Source: Leptospira kobayashii (GTDB lineage: Bacteria; Spirochaetota; Leptospiria; Leptospirales; Leptospiraceae). From it: a DNA stretch of 64,000 nt. Below, piece by piece: positions 9,635 to 20,200 of this stretch. Every line of letters starts with the position of its first letter. Position 1 is the first letter of the stretch. The notes beneath the pieces are model-generated. The model saw only the letters and a list, made by a program, of their open reading frames with translations, searched no databases and was not told the DNA's origin. The stretch lies in assembly GCF_003114835.2 (NCBI RefSeq), contig NZ_AP025028.1, positions 3,686,001 to 3,750,000 of the forward strand. The letters are read 5' to 3'. A program made the translations under genes and the position numbers.

Positions 9635-10063
9635 TCATTCTATTTTTTCCGCATAAGGTAAGTCACTGATCAATTGCCATCCTGCGCCCGTATTGATAAA
9701 GGAAAAGAATATGGAAAATCGCATTACATCACTTTGCAATTTCGCTCTTGCCATGGCAACGTTCCCCCGAATCGATATATCTTCTATTTCCAAAGAACGT
9801 TTTCTTCCGCCCAGTTTCTTTTCTCTCAACATTTGCAAATAGGATTCTCTTGTTAAAATACTTACTTTGTTTTCTCCCGGAAAAGCATATGTGATTCTAT
9901 ATTCCGGATGCAGGATTGTTTCCAGTTGCGCAGGATTCTGTTCATCACCTGCACGGACGAAGTTTTTGATTTTTTCCTTAATATCATCTTTATCGGAAGC
10001 ATAGACACTCCCCGCAGCTAATGCCACGGCAAAAATACAGACAAAACCTATCAGATTGTTCAT
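9635..10063 (-). CDS. secreted NTF2-like (SnoaL/DUF4440-type) protein
   Basis: 142 aa. A signal peptide (hydrophobic 4-20, cleavage likely near VYAS-D) precedes a cone-shaped alpha+beta fold typical of NTF2-like proteins: a helix with VRAGDEQNPAQLETILHPEYR, then alternating strands ending in GAGWQLISDLPY. Such proteins bind or process small ligands; no specific catalytic residues can be assigned. It lies downstream of the MarR gene with a perfect inverted repeat just before its GAGAGG ribosome binding site, so it is a probable target of that regulator. Confidence 0.7.
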   Translation of the reverse strand: MNNLIGFVCIFAVALAAGSVYASDKDDIKEKIKNFVRAGDEQNPAQLETILHPEYRITYAFPGENKVSILTRESYLQMLREKKLGGRKRSLEIEDISIRGNVAMARAKLQSDVMRFSIFFSFINTGAGWQLISDLPYAEKIE

Positions 10064-10077
10064 TTCATACCTCTCAT

Positions 10078-10107
10078 TATTTAGTTAGTTCGCATACTAA
10101 CTAAATA
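10078..10107. promoter_or_regulatory. perfect 12-bp inverted repeat, candidate MarR operator
   Basis: TATTTAGTTAGT at 10078-10089 and its exact complement at 10096-10107, separated by six bases. It sits between the MarR-family gene (stop at 10145) and the start of the NTF2-like gene (10063), immediately upstream of that gene's ribosome binding site. MarR dimers typically bind dyads of this size, so repression of the downstream gene is likely by inference. It could also be read as an mRNA hairpin. Confidence 0.7.
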
Positions 10108-10144
10108 GACAAATAAATCTCTCCGTTTTTAGAGCAAGAAAAAT

Positions 10145-10573
10145 TTAAAGTTTGTTTATTTTTTCCGCGATCTCGGAAAGATATTCGCGGGGAAATTTTG
10201 TTTGTTGGGATAGTTTTTCAAGTTTAGAAGATATTTTTTTTTCCGCTTTGAAGCCACTTTCCGCAGTCTTTCTACCTTTTGCGGTCAAACTCAATAAAGA
10301 GCTGCGGGCATCTTCCGAATTTTTACGTACGTGAATGAAACCTTCCTGTTCCAACTTTTTGGTCAAGCTGCTGATATTCGCCTTATCACGCATAGTCAAC
10401 TCGCACAGCTGGGAAGCCGTCATCTCACCCCATTCGGAAAGACTTAGTAAAATACTCAATTGCGGAACGGAAATCATAAGCGGAGTGATTTCTTTTTCCA
10501 AATGTGCTGCGGCAATGCGGCCTGCACGAATGAGCAAAACCACCGATTCCATGTTCTTCCAATCAATCTTCAC
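10145..10573 (-). CDS. MarR-family transcriptional regulator
   Basis: 142 aa, normal length. A winged helix-turn-helix region follows the dimerisation helix: LSILLSLSEWGEMTASQLCELTMRDKANISSL with the wing GFIHVRKNSEDARSSLLSLTAKG. The DxR motif of the MarR wing (EDARS) is present. The ligand is unknown. It is upstream of the secreted NTF2-like gene on the same strand, with a perfect inverted repeat in the 80-bp gap, and divergent from the lipoprotein gene at 10756, so autoregulation is also possible from the divergent region. Confidence 0.88.
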   Translation of the reverse strand: MKIDWKNMESVVLLIRAGRIAAAHLEKEITPLMISVPQLSILLSLSEWGEMTASQLCELTMRDKANISSLTKKLEQEGFIHVRKNSEDARSSLLSLTAKGRKTAESGFKAEKKISSKLEKLSQQTKFPREYLSEIAEKINKL

Positions 10574-10755
10574 TTTGATTCACATAACAATACAACACCC
10601 ATGCGTTGTCAAAAAAGAATTGATTGTGATTTTGGAATTCGAATCTTCCTCGGAGCGCCAAAATACCGAGTTTGGAAATAAATTTTTGTCTTGAACTAAA
10701 ATCGAAACTCTTTCCAATCTACGGACGTTCCGATTTTCATTTCCGAGGGAATCAT

Positions 10756-11394
10756 ATGAAACCGCTTTTTCTTTCCGTTATCATTTTCACTTCATCCCTT
10801 TTTCTTTTTCAATGCGATAAACTTTATGAAATGTATCGAAACAATGTTTCCGGAATCGAACTCACTGATGAATTGATTCAAAAATATGTAAAGGCGGTAA
10901 AAGCACTTCATAAGCTAGGACCGGATATTCCCAAACAATTGGCGGAAAAAGGAGAAAACGAAGCCACGGGACTGGAACTATTCCATCAAATCGAATCCGT
11001 TATCAAAGATGCTGGATTTAAAGATTATGCCGAGTTTGTAAAAGTAAATGCAAAAGTCGCTTGGGCGTGGAATGTTTCCCAAGGTGAATTGGGGATTGAA
11101 AAATTTCAGAATATGAAAGACGACGGCTTGAAACAAATAGAAGACACACTTGCCGATCCTTCCGTTCCGGAAGAAGTCAAAATAGAACTGAGAAAGACAA
11201 AACAAAAAATCACAGACGATTGGTCGCATAACAAAAAATATGCTGACATTTCCATGAATATCGTCCGTCCTCTTACAAATAATCACGATCTCGAGATCAT
11301 CAAACGAAACCAAAAAGAAATCATGGAAGCATACACGGGTATTCCTCAAAATAAGTTAAAAGAAATAGACCCCTCTCTATTCATTACGAAATAA
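10756..11394 (+). CDS. hypothetical lipoprotein, 212 aa
   Basis: The ATG at 10756 follows CGAGGGA and begins a lipoprotein signal peptide: basic Lys, hydrophobic core, then LFLFQC with the Cys at about residue 20. The frame is open upstream from 10672 but that part has no signal-peptide character. The mature protein is helical and highly charged and is not recognised. It is followed 21 bp later by a secreted transglutaminase-like protein, with which it is probably cotranscribed. Confidence 0.75.
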   Translation: MKPLFLSVIIFTSSLFLFQCDKLYEMYRNNVSGIELTDELIQKYVKAVKALHKLGPDIPKQLAEKGENEATGLELFHQIESVIKDAGFKDYAEFVKVNAKVAWAWNVSQGELGIEKFQNMKDDGLKQIEDTLADPSVPEEVKIELRKTKQKITDDWSHNKKYADISMNIVRPLTNNHDLEIIKRNQKEIMEAYTGIPQNKLKEIDPSLFITK

Positions 11395-11415
11395 ATTCAT
11401 ACCAGGAAACCTTGC

Positions 11416-12888
11416 ATGAAAACAAAGCTATACATCCCCATTTTATTTTTATTCCATTCCTTTGTTTATGCCCAGTCCGCGCAGGATATGTACAATCAAG
11501 GAATCGACTTGCTATACAATCGGAATCAACCGGAATCTGCGTTAACATATTTCCGAAAAGCCTACCAATCCGAACCGAATATCTGGTCTCGTCCATTTAT
11601 GATCGGTTATACGCTCAAAAACTATCTGAAGAAACCGGAAGAAGCCGTTGTTTATTTGGAACAATCCTGGGATTTGAATTCGGAAGGAGATGAACTTCCC
11701 TACAAGGAAACCATCATTTGCCTGGAACAATTGGGAAAGATAGATCAGGCAATTACAAGAAACACCAAAGCACAAGCCGCACTCAAATCCGCAAACAAAA
11801 CTCCTTCTTCTTGGTTCGGGGAAAATCTTTCCTGGCTCTATTGGACCAAAGGAGATACGAACAAAGCTTTACAATTTGCTCCGGAAGGTTCCTGGGTAAA
11901 AAACCAACTCTCACCCAGAACCATTGAAATCGATTGGAAAATACAGATCACAAAACTCTTATCAGCTTGGAGACTCACCGAAGCCGATAAAATCCGAATT
12001 ACCATTCCTTTGGACAGACCTTATCAAAAACTAATATCGGCTAATATTGATTCTACGGACCAGGCTCTTTCCTCAAAAAGAAAGTCTTCACGCGGCAATC
12101 AATTCCTGGAATTGGAAAAACCCGCCGGAACCGATTGGCCGGAAGAAATCAGACTTCAATTAAAATTGGAACAGAATTTAAAGGCGATGACTTTCCGCCC
12201 CGCGAAACTAAGGCCGGCAAGCCCCGAAGATCCTAATTATATTTGGGCGAGCGAAAATAGAGACGGATTGTTTTCTTTGGAGGATCCTGAATTTCTAAAG
12301 AAAGTGGAAGAGATCACCGCCAGTGGAAGAACGACGGGAGAAAAAGCGGAACTCGCTCTTCAGTATCTTAGAAAAAATTATAAGTACGGGGAAAGAGTGG
12401 AAGGGAGTAGCATAAAAGAATGGCTCGATCAAGGAACGGGCGACTGCGGATATTTTACATATATCGCCATAGGAATGTTACGCGCTCTTAAGATTCCCGT
12501 CCGGGGAGTGTACGGACTCGGGCCTTGGAATGATCCTCCTCCTGCCCTACCCCATTCGATTTTAGAAATTTATGATGCATCGAAAGACCAATGGTTTCCT
12601 CATGATCCGCAATCGGACCAATTGTACGGAGTGATCAACCCGTCTTATATAGCTTTTACGGCGGGGAACCCGAAACAGGATGCAGCCGTTCTTGCAGAAG
12701 ATGGAATTTGGGAAATAGATACGGTTTGGTTTTTCTGGAATGGAAGCGGTAGAGATACACTTTCTTATACGGTGAATGTGAAAAATCAAAACCAGATTGC
12801 ATCCCGATCCTTGCAATCAAATCCCAATATTCAAAAACCCGAATATGTCAAAACTCCCCAATCAGGGGGGCCTCCTCCAATGAAATAG
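11416..12888 (+). CDS. secreted TPR / transglutaminase-like protein
   Basis: 490 aa. Signal peptide (1-20, VYAQ-S). Residues about 22-150 contain two or three tetratricopeptide-like helical pairs (YNQGIDLLYNRNQPESALTY; AVVYLEQSWDLN). Residues about 300-430 match a transglutaminase-like cysteine protease fold, with Cys in GTGDCGYFTYIAIGMLRA, His in PHSILEIYD and Asp in WFPHDPQ as a plausible Cys-His-Asp triad. It may act on cell-wall or envelope peptides in the periplasm; the substrate is not predictable. The tail is Pro/Gln-rich. It lies between two lipoprotein genes on the same strand. Confidence 0.78.
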   Translation: MKTKLYIPILFLFHSFVYAQSAQDMYNQGIDLLYNRNQPESALTYFRKAYQSEPNIWSRPFMIGYTLKNYLKKPEEAVVYLEQSWDLNSEGDELPYKETIICLEQLGKIDQAITRNTKAQAALKSANKTPSSWFGENLSWLYWTKGDTNKALQFAPEGSWVKNQLSPRTIEIDWKIQITKLLSAWRLTEADKIRITIPLDRPYQKLISANIDSTDQALSSKRKSSRGNQFLELEKPAGTDWPEEIRLQLKLEQNLKAMTFRPAKLRPASPEDPNYIWASENRDGLFSLEDPEFLKKVEEITASGRTTGEKAELALQYLRKNYKYGERVEGSSIKEWLDQGTGDCGYFTYIAIGMLRALKIPVRGVYGLGPWNDPPPALPHSILEIYDASKDQWFPHDPQSDQLYGVINPSYIAFTAGNPKQDAAVLAEDGIWEIDTVWFFWNGSGRDTLSYTVNVKNQNQIASRSLQSNPNIQKPEYVKTPQSGGPPPMK

Positions 12889-12925
12889 ATTTGCAAATTC
12901 GATTGCATTCCCTAAAAATCATTTT

Positions 12926-13867
12926 ATGAAATACATCTTCGTTTCAACCACTCTCTTCTTACTGTTTTCCTGCACAGTAACATCCCACAAAGCCTCTTTG
13001 TTTTCCAAAGGAACATCCATCGGTTTGGATCAGGCAGGTATCGAAAAAACAGGTCCTATTCTATTCCAAAAAATTACAGTGGCGGATTGGATCGGAGATA
13101 GAGACGGTTTGATCGATATAGATGATCCTAAGGCAGTAGAGGCAGGTTTGAAAAAAGGAAAAGAACCTATCCAGATTTATTTTTATACAATAACTCATCC
13201 TAAATTCGGAACTTACTTAGTGGATTCCGGTTTATCACAATCATTTCGAAAAGACCCCAAAGAATGGCCGATCACAGGCATTGTCGCAAGCGAAATGAAC
13301 TTCCCTCACTTAAAAGTCAGACAAACCACCAAAGAATGGTTAAACGAGCATCCCAACCGGATCGAAGCCGTTTTACTAACACATAGCCATTTGGATCATA
13401 TTTTAGGAATTTCAGATCTTCCCGAAGGAACACCGATCCTTGCCGGTCCGCAAGAAACCACTCATACTTATTTCTTAAATGCATTTGTACAAGGAATGAC
13501 AGATACTTTACTCGGAGACAAACCGAAGTTATACGAACTCAATTTTCCCGAAGAGAATAAAAATCCTTCTCTTAGAATTCTTGATTTTTTCGGAGATAAA
13601 TCATTTTTAGTGATCCATGTTCCCGGCCACACAAGCGGTAGTCTGGCGTTCCTAGTAAAAAGTACATCGGGAATCCATTTGCTTACGGGAGACTCCAGTC
13701 ATACAAATTGGGGTTGGGACAACAATGTTACCCCGGGACAATACAGCGAAGACAAACAAAAGAATAAGGAAAGCCTTGACTTTTTAAAGAAGGTTGCTTC
13801 CCAATATCCGGGGATCGAAGTCCATTGCGGTCATCAATCTTTTGCAGGGACTACGAAAAAAAATTAA
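12926..13867 (+). CDS. metallo-beta-lactamase-fold hydrolase, lipoprotein
   Basis: 313 aa. Lipoprotein signal with LLFSC at about residues 12-16. The MBL fold is clear: DSGLSQSF, the metal motif THSHLDHILG (HxHxDH), HVPGHTSGS (third His), LLTGDSSH (bridging Asp) and a final CGHQSF. These provide two metal sites, typical of lactonases or other broad MBL hydrolases. Unlike most relatives it would be tethered to a membrane. Substrate unknown. Last gene of the plus-strand group beginning at 10756; convergent with the FadL-like gene. Confidence 0.82.
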   Translation: MKYIFVSTTLFLLFSCTVTSHKASLFSKGTSIGLDQAGIEKTGPILFQKITVADWIGDRDGLIDIDDPKAVEAGLKKGKEPIQIYFYTITHPKFGTYLVDSGLSQSFRKDPKEWPITGIVASEMNFPHLKVRQTTKEWLNEHPNRIEAVLLTHSHLDHILGISDLPEGTPILAGPQETTHTYFLNAFVQGMTDTLLGDKPKLYELNFPEENKNPSLRILDFFGDKSFLVIHVPGHTSGSLAFLVKSTSGIHLLTGDSSHTNWGWDNNVTPGQYSEDKQKNKESLDFLKKVASQYPGIEVHCGHQSFAGTTKKN

Positions 13868-13904
13868 TCATAGTTAGTTGTCATATCAAAATCGTCTCTG
13901 TTTT

Positions 13905-15353
13905 CTATAGATCAAATGAACGTGTGATGCCGAAAGTCAATCCTACGACTGCCAGCGCTTTGGTCTGAAAAGAATATCCGCCGAAATTGAAATCCTTATC
14001 TCCTTTGTATCCGTGAAGAAGGGCCCAATCCGAACTTCTGGCCCCTTCTATGTTTTTTCCGGGAGGGCTATAAGAGGCTCCCAGATCAAAACTCCATGGG
14101 CCGGTTCTATAGGAAAATCCTGCAGAGACAGTATGAGATAAGGAAAAAATAATTCCTGCAGCTCCATTGGCACCTGCAGAGGAAGTGATAGGAGTATTAT
14201 AACAATACCCCAAACGATAAATCCATTCTTGGGTAAGTTGATGTTCCAATCCCAGTGTAACACCTGCTTGGTTTTGATAATTCAAACTGGCATTCACGTT
14301 GGCAGAGTTTCCGAAAGGGCTGACAAACCAAGGGTGTTCCAAAGATTGTTTCACAGACTTCAAATAGGATTTATAATTCACATATGTGAAATCGACCCCG
14401 AACTTAACGGATTCAGAGGAATAAGCAAAACCTAAGGAATGTTTTTCAGGCAAACTATAGGCAAAGGAAACGCCCGCATGCTCGTAAAACTGGGGATCAT
14501 TCACTCCTATGGAATAATGTCCGTCTAATGGAAGTTTAACCTTTGATTGATAAGAATACCCCATCCTAAACCAATCCGTAAAACTATAATTCAATCCGAA
14601 AATTCCGCCGAGTGCCAATACCTGCTTTTTGCTTTCATATTGATACCCTTGTCCGGGAATTTCGATCCTACCGCTCGCATCGAAGTATTTTTGCGTCCTG
14701 GATTGCCTTCCGTAATTGATTTCCATAGTAGCGCCTAAGGAAAGTTTACCGAATTGAACGGAAGCTCCGTTTGCGACTTTAATCAATAAAGAATCGTTAA
14801 TAGTAGTTTCTTTGATCCTGGGGCTATCTCCCAAAGGAGAAGGTAGATTTATCTTTGCCCATTGGTTGACGGATTGTCCTGTGGGAGTGTTTCTATCGAT
14901 TCGATCGGTTCCCCCGGGACCTCCTCCCACAACATAAAATGCAAAACCGTAATCGATTTTATCAGTTATCGGGAGTTTGGCGGCAAAATAAGGAGCCACT
15001 CCGATACCTTGTCTTTCCTGGCTGTTTCCATAAATCAGTTCCGGGTTTTTATCCAAAAACCGGTCTTTCACAATCGCTTGGGTAAAAGTACCCGTTCCCC
15101 CGAATTCTATTTTTCTGCCCTTGGTCAGATATAGGTTCGCCGGATTCAGAGAGACGTCGATGGGAGAACCCCCCAATGCAGTGTTGAGTCCACCCAATCC
15201 CTCATAACGGGCGTTAATGGAGCTCCGACCGGAACCTGTGATCGCAAAATTGGGCTCGGAAATAAAAAAGAAAATTGCAAAAAGAGAAAACAGGAAAAGA
15301 GAAAAATACCTTCTGCTTTCAAATGACTTTTTCTTCCTGGGCTTCGTAAACAT
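13905..15353 (-). CDS. FadL/OmpP1-family outer-membrane transporter
   Basis: 482 aa. Basic N-terminus and long hydrophobic stretch (about 18-36) form a signal peptide, followed by the FadL N-terminal hallmark: GSGRSSINARYEGLGG and an SLNPANLYL-type motif that plugs the barrel. The rest is amphipathic strands ending in Phe-Asp-Leu. FadL proteins import hydrophobic molecules such as fatty acids across the outer membrane. It is downstream, on the same strand, of the acyl-CoA mutase gene block, which fits a role in lipid or branched-acyl use, though a 158-bp gap suggests its own promoter. Confidence 0.82.
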   Translation of the reverse strand: MFTKPRKKKSFESRRYFSLFLFSLFAIFFFISEPNFAITGSGRSSINARYEGLGGLNTALGGSPIDVSLNPANLYLTKGRKIEFGGTGTFTQAIVKDRFLDKNPELIYGNSQERQGIGVAPYFAAKLPITDKIDYGFAFYVVGGGPGGTDRIDRNTPTGQSVNQWAKINLPSPLGDSPRIKETTINDSLLIKVANGASVQFGKLSLGATMEINYGRQSRTQKYFDASGRIEIPGQGYQYESKKQVLALGGIFGLNYSFTDWFRMGYSYQSKVKLPLDGHYSIGVNDPQFYEHAGVSFAYSLPEKHSLGFAYSSESVKFGVDFTYVNYKSYLKSVKQSLEHPWFVSPFGNSANVNASLNYQNQAGVTLGLEHQLTQEWIYRLGYCYNTPITSSAGANGAAGIIFSLSHTVSAGFSYRTGPWSFDLGASYSPPGKNIEGARSSDWALLHGYKGDKDFNFGGYSFQTKALAVVGLTFGITRSFDL

Positions 15354-15511
15354 GACCGGCTTTCACGACTCTTCCAGGCTGGGGAAAAACTTCAAATCAG
15401 TTTAGTACTTTCCCTGATCTTTTTATAGTAAAACTACTAGTTTTGGGCAATCTCTTCAAAAATAGAGCAGAAAACTTGCAAATCTCGCAATCATCCATTG
15501 CCCCGGAAAAA

Positions 15512-17212
15512 CTAACTTGAGCTGATATCCGCCTTCAGCCATTTTTTCTCACCGATTGATTTCTTCATATTTTCGATCAGCGCCACTGTGATATTGGTAT
15601 TGAGTTTGATCATATCCGGATCCTGTGCGAATAAAATCATCTCATCAATCAGGTAATCAATTAAGTTCTCCACGGACTTTCTGCCGGTAGGATCCTGCGC
15701 CATCGCCACAGTTGCTTTCGATACAGCTTGGTAGATGGATAAGCTCAATTGTTTCGCAACATTCGCCTGCATATCTTTAGGCAGAAAAGAAATCGGTTTC
15801 AAATGATTGGACACATTATCCGAAATCTCGACGACAAGATTTTGAATCAGATCTCTCAGGTTTTCATTTTGTGCGGACTTTGCGATATTATTAAGAACCA
15901 CTTTTTTAAGCTCTTCTCTGTTTTGATCAATCGCATTTACAAACTGATCCAAAGAATTGCCCGACTTAACCTCGTTTTGCGTCTCTGTCAAAATTTGAAT
16001 CGTAACAAGATCCGAAATTTCTTCTTTGATGATATTGCTATAATAACGTAAAGTTTTACTGATCAAATCATTTCCCAAGATTCTGGTAAACTGATTGGTT
16101 TGCAACATCAGATAAATTTTATACACACGAACCAATCGGAAGAACCGGAACTCAACCAAAGGAATGAGACCGAGTACGTCATACCAATGATAGATCGGAT
16201 ACAAAAACCAGGCAATGTATGTTTTTTTACGAATCGCAAGCAACCAACTAATTCCGAATTCAAATAAGAAAAAGGCAAGAAACGGAGCATCTAACAATAA
16301 ATAATGATTCACCGGCTTTCCATCGGAACCGATTGCGCGATAGTAATTCAATTGAAAGTAGGTCCGAAGATGATTATTGAAAAAAGCGACCTTATCTTCC
16401 AAAGCTCGATCCGTATCCCTCCAAAACCATGCAAATGCAACTACGGTAGAAGGAATCCTATCTCGGCTCAAAACCAAGTCCAAGTCTTGTCGGATCTTGA
16501 TATCTCTCGCTTTTGTTTTATGAGTTTGATATTCCGCTTTGATGATGTCCTGTATGGAGATAAAATTTTCCGTTTGGCCGGACATGGCGAACGGATTCGT
16601 CTCAACGATCTCTAACATTTTCTTATCCATGGAAACCAGAATCTTTTCCAGCTCCTGGCCTTCTTTGCCCGCTTGACTCAAACGATTGATAAAGAAATAC
16701 TTTTCCGACAAATCAATGAGAGAATTGATATCATCCGTCTCTTCCAAAACACTGAAAAAATCGATGAGTTGAACTAAAACCGGTTCCAACTTTGCACGAC
16801 GGACTTCCACATCTTCAATGAGTAACCCCGCTTCGAAATTTGCATACAATACGTCGAATTTCTCGCTGGAGACAGAGCCTTTTAACTTTTGTAATACGGT
16901 ATGGATTTCTTCCCTGGTTTGTTTTCGTTGGTTCTCACGAAATTCGGAATCTCGGAGTTTGGTCAAATAAACCAAATCATCCACAAATCCCGTATATGCT
17001 TCTGTTACGCGATGAGGTTCTATTCCCAAAATCGGCTTGTCATAAATTTTAAGGACGGTAGGGAAATTCTTAAAGTAAAAAGGACGAAGCCAGAGATATG
17101 TAAGATCAAACAAGATCAGTCCCAAGTTTCCTAAAACGACGAAAACCATGACCAGATCCCAAAGTAAAGGTATCCCTAGTTTATGTTTTTTGATAAATTC
17201 CCAAGAAATCAT
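15512..17212 (-). CDS. membrane protein with voltage-sensor-like segment, function unknown
   Basis: 566 aa. Hydrophobic helix at about 17-37, a charged, helical extracytoplasmic or cytoplasmic section (50-290), then a compact group of helices at about 304-327 and 331-353 followed by an Arg-rich amphipathic helix FRFFRLVRVYKIYLML at 355-370 that resembles an S4 voltage sensor. The remaining 190 residues are helical and soluble, with a DQ/N-rich portion. No pore helix with a selectivity filter is evident, so calling it an ion channel would be too strong. It starts 16 bp after icmF, likely in the same operon. Confidence 0.6.
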   Translation of the reverse strand: MISWEFIKKHKLGIPLLWDLVMVFVVLGNLGLILFDLTYLWLRPFYFKNFPTVLKIYDKPILGIEPHRVTEAYTGFVDDLVYLTKLRDSEFRENQRKQTREEIHTVLQKLKGSVSSEKFDVLYANFEAGLLIEDVEVRRAKLEPVLVQLIDFFSVLEETDDINSLIDLSEKYFFINRLSQAGKEGQELEKILVSMDKKMLEIVETNPFAMSGQTENFISIQDIIKAEYQTHKTKARDIKIRQDLDLVLSRDRIPSTVVAFAWFWRDTDRALEDKVAFFNNHLRTYFQLNYYRAIGSDGKPVNHYLLLDAPFLAFFLFEFGISWLLAIRKKTYIAWFLYPIYHWYDVLGLIPLVEFRFFRLVRVYKIYLMLQTNQFTRILGNDLISKTLRYYSNIIKEEISDLVTIQILTETQNEVKSGNSLDQFVNAIDQNREELKKVVLNNIAKSAQNENLRDLIQNLVVEISDNVSNHLKPISFLPKDMQANVAKQLSLSIYQAVSKATVAMAQDPTGRKSVENLIDYLIDEMILFAQDPDMIKLNTNITVALIENMKKSIGEKKWLKADISSS

Positions 17213-17227
17213 TTTTTTCCTCAGATC

Positions 17228-20200
17228 TTACATATTTCTGCGATATTGCCCGCCCACTTCGTAGAGTGCTTGGGATATCTGTCCAAGAGAGGCAACTTTC
17301 ACAGTCTCGAGTAGTTCGCCGAAAACATTTCCCTTCTCTTTGGATGTTTTTTTCAAAGTATGGATGGCGCCCGCCGAATCTTTTTCATTTCTTTTATGAA
17401 AGAATTCCAGATTGGAGATTTGTTTTTTCTTTTCCTCATCCGTGGAACGGATCACTTCGCCGGGAATCACCGTGGGAGAACCGTTTTTACTTAGAAAAGT
17501 ATTCACCCCGATGATAGGATATTCTCCGGTGTGTTTTAAAGTTTCATAATGCAAGGATTCTTCCTGAATTTTATTCCTTTGATACATTCTTTCCATGGCA
17601 CCTAGAACCCCGCCTCTTTCCGTGATACGATGGAATTCTTCCAAGATCGCGGCTTCCACAAGATCGGTAAGTTCGTCGATGATAAAGGAACCTTGTAAAG
17701 GATTTTCATTTTTGGCAAGACCTAACTCACGATTGATGATAAGCTGAATCGCTACGGCCCGGCGGACGGAATCCTCCGTAGGAGTCGTGATCGCTTCATC
17801 ATAAGCATTCGTATGAAGAGAATTGCAATTATCATAAATGGCATATAACGCCTGCAATGTGGTCCTAATATCGTTGAAATCGATTTCTTGGGAGTGAAGG
17901 GATCTTCCCGATGTTTGAATATGATATTTCAACATTTGGGATCTTTCGTTTGCGTTGTATTTATAACGCATTGCTTTTGCCCAGATCCTACGTGCCACAC
18001 GACCGATCACGGAATATTCCGGATCGATTCCATTGGAAAAGAAAAAAGACAAGTTCGGAGCAAAATCATCAATGTTCATTCCCCGACTCAGATAATATTC
18101 CACATAGGTAAATCCGTTGGCAAGAGTGAAAGCCACTTGAGTGATCGGGTTGGCACCTGCCTCTGCTATATGATAACCGCTGATGGAAACGGAATAAAAA
18201 TTCCGAACATTTTCTTTGATGAAATAATCCTGGATATCTCCCATCATTTTCAGCGCAAATTCAGTGGAAAAAATACATGTATTCTGTGCCTGATCTTCCT
18301 TTAGAATATCCGCCTGAACCGTTCCACGCACTTGGGACTGAGCATCCTTTTTGATTTTTTCATATGTGTCTTTGGGAAGAACCTGATCTCCCGTCACACC
18401 CAAAAGTAAAAGTCCCAATCCATCGTTTCCTTCCGGAAGATTGCCAGTAAACGTAGGTTTGGTGATTCCCTTCGATTTGTAAATCTCTGCGATTTTTTTC
18501 TCCGTTTGTTCGAGTAAACCTTCTTTGCGAATGTGCTTTTCACAAGACTGGTCGATCGCCGCATTTAGGAAGAAAGCAAGCAACATGGGGGCGGGCCCGT
18601 TGATCGTCATGGAAACGGAAGTGGACGGATCGCATAAATCAAAACCAGAGTAGAGTTTTTTGGCATCATCCAACGTAGCGATGTTCACTCCGGAGTTTCC
18701 GATTTTTCCGTAAATATCGGGACGAAGATCCGGGTCTTCTCCGTACAAAGTCACGGAATCAAAAGCAGTTGACAGACGTTTGGCGGGAGTTCCGGAACTG
18801 AGATAATGGAATCTTTGATTGGTTCTTTCCGGTCCTCCTTCTCCTGCAAACATTCGGGTAGGATCTTCTCCCGCTCTTTTATAAGGATAAACTCCTGCCG
18901 TATAAGGAAAAAAGCCGGGGAAATTTTCCTGATAAGACCAACGAACGATCTCTCCCCAATCGACAAATTTCGGTGTGGCGATCTTAGGAATTTTAAGATG
19001 GCTGAGAGATTCGGTAAAGTTTGCCACCTTGATCTCTTTTCCCCTTACAAAATAACTATAATTCTCCGCACGAAAACTAGCGAGTCGTTCCTGCCAATTT
19101 TCAATATGGATTCTGGTTTCGGCAAACATCGAATTCCAAACGGATTGAAATTCCGCATTCAATTCGGAAACATCCTTTCCTTTCTTTTGAAAATGATCGA
19201 TGGTTCCTTTCAATTGAAAGGCCTGCCTGGCGAGGGAAGATTCCTTTTCCACAAAAGCATCATTGCGACCAATTTCTTCTTTGATCTCCGAAAGATAACG
19301 AACCCGGTCGGGAGGAAGGACCACCGAATATTCATTAGATGAATGATTGTCCCGGAACTGAGAAATCCAATTCAATTTGTTTTTGGAAATGATATAATCG
19401 ATCAAGTTGCAATAAAGTTCATCTGTTCCCGCATCCTGAAATTGGGATGCAATTGTGCCGTAAACAGGCATCTCATCAATGGATTGTGTAAATGCCTGTT
19501 TGGAACGTTGGTATTGTTTTTTAACATCGCGTAACGCATCCAATGCGCCTCTTTTGTCAAACTTGTTGATCGCAATCAGGTCGGCAAAGTCGATCATATC
19601 GATCTTTTCCAATTGTGTTGCCGCTCCATACTCGGGTGTCATTACATACAATGATACATCGGATACCTCGGTGATTTCCGAATCACTTTGGCCGATCCCC
19701 GCAGTCTCCACAACGATCAAATCGTAACCTGCGGATTTTAAAATCTGGATGGCACCTTTTACACTTCTGTTGAGCGCAATATTCGCTTCGCGAGTGGCAA
19801 AAGATCGCATATACACCCGTTTGTTGAAGATGGAATTCATCCGAATTCGGTCTCCTAAAAGTGCCCCTCCCGTTTTTCTTTTGGAAGGATCAACGGATAA
19901 TATCGCAATGGTTTTTTCCGGAAAGTCGGTGAGAAAGCGGCGAACGAGTTCATCCGTCAAAGAAGATTTACCCGCTCCTCCGGTTCCTGTGATACCCAAA
20001 ACGGGGATTTGTTTCTCAGATTTTGGAAAATCCAATTTGAGAGAAAGTGAAGGAGAGTCCTGTAATAATGCGAATTCCATCTGAGTGATGGCTTGGGCAA
20101 GAGCCAAAGGATTTTTATTCAGTACTTGCGACTGCAAATCCCCGTTAAATGATAATGGAGTTGGAAAATCGGAGCGCTTCACAACGTCATTGATCATCCC

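Noticed and set aside
15430..15444. inverted repeat AAAACT/AGTTTT upstream of the FadL-like gene
   Set aside because: Six-base arms in AT-rich DNA, likely chance; no support for a regulator.
18806..19342. long antisense frames inside icmF and other large genes
   Set aside because: They mirror codon bias of the real genes, lack ribosome binding sites and have no recognisable domains.
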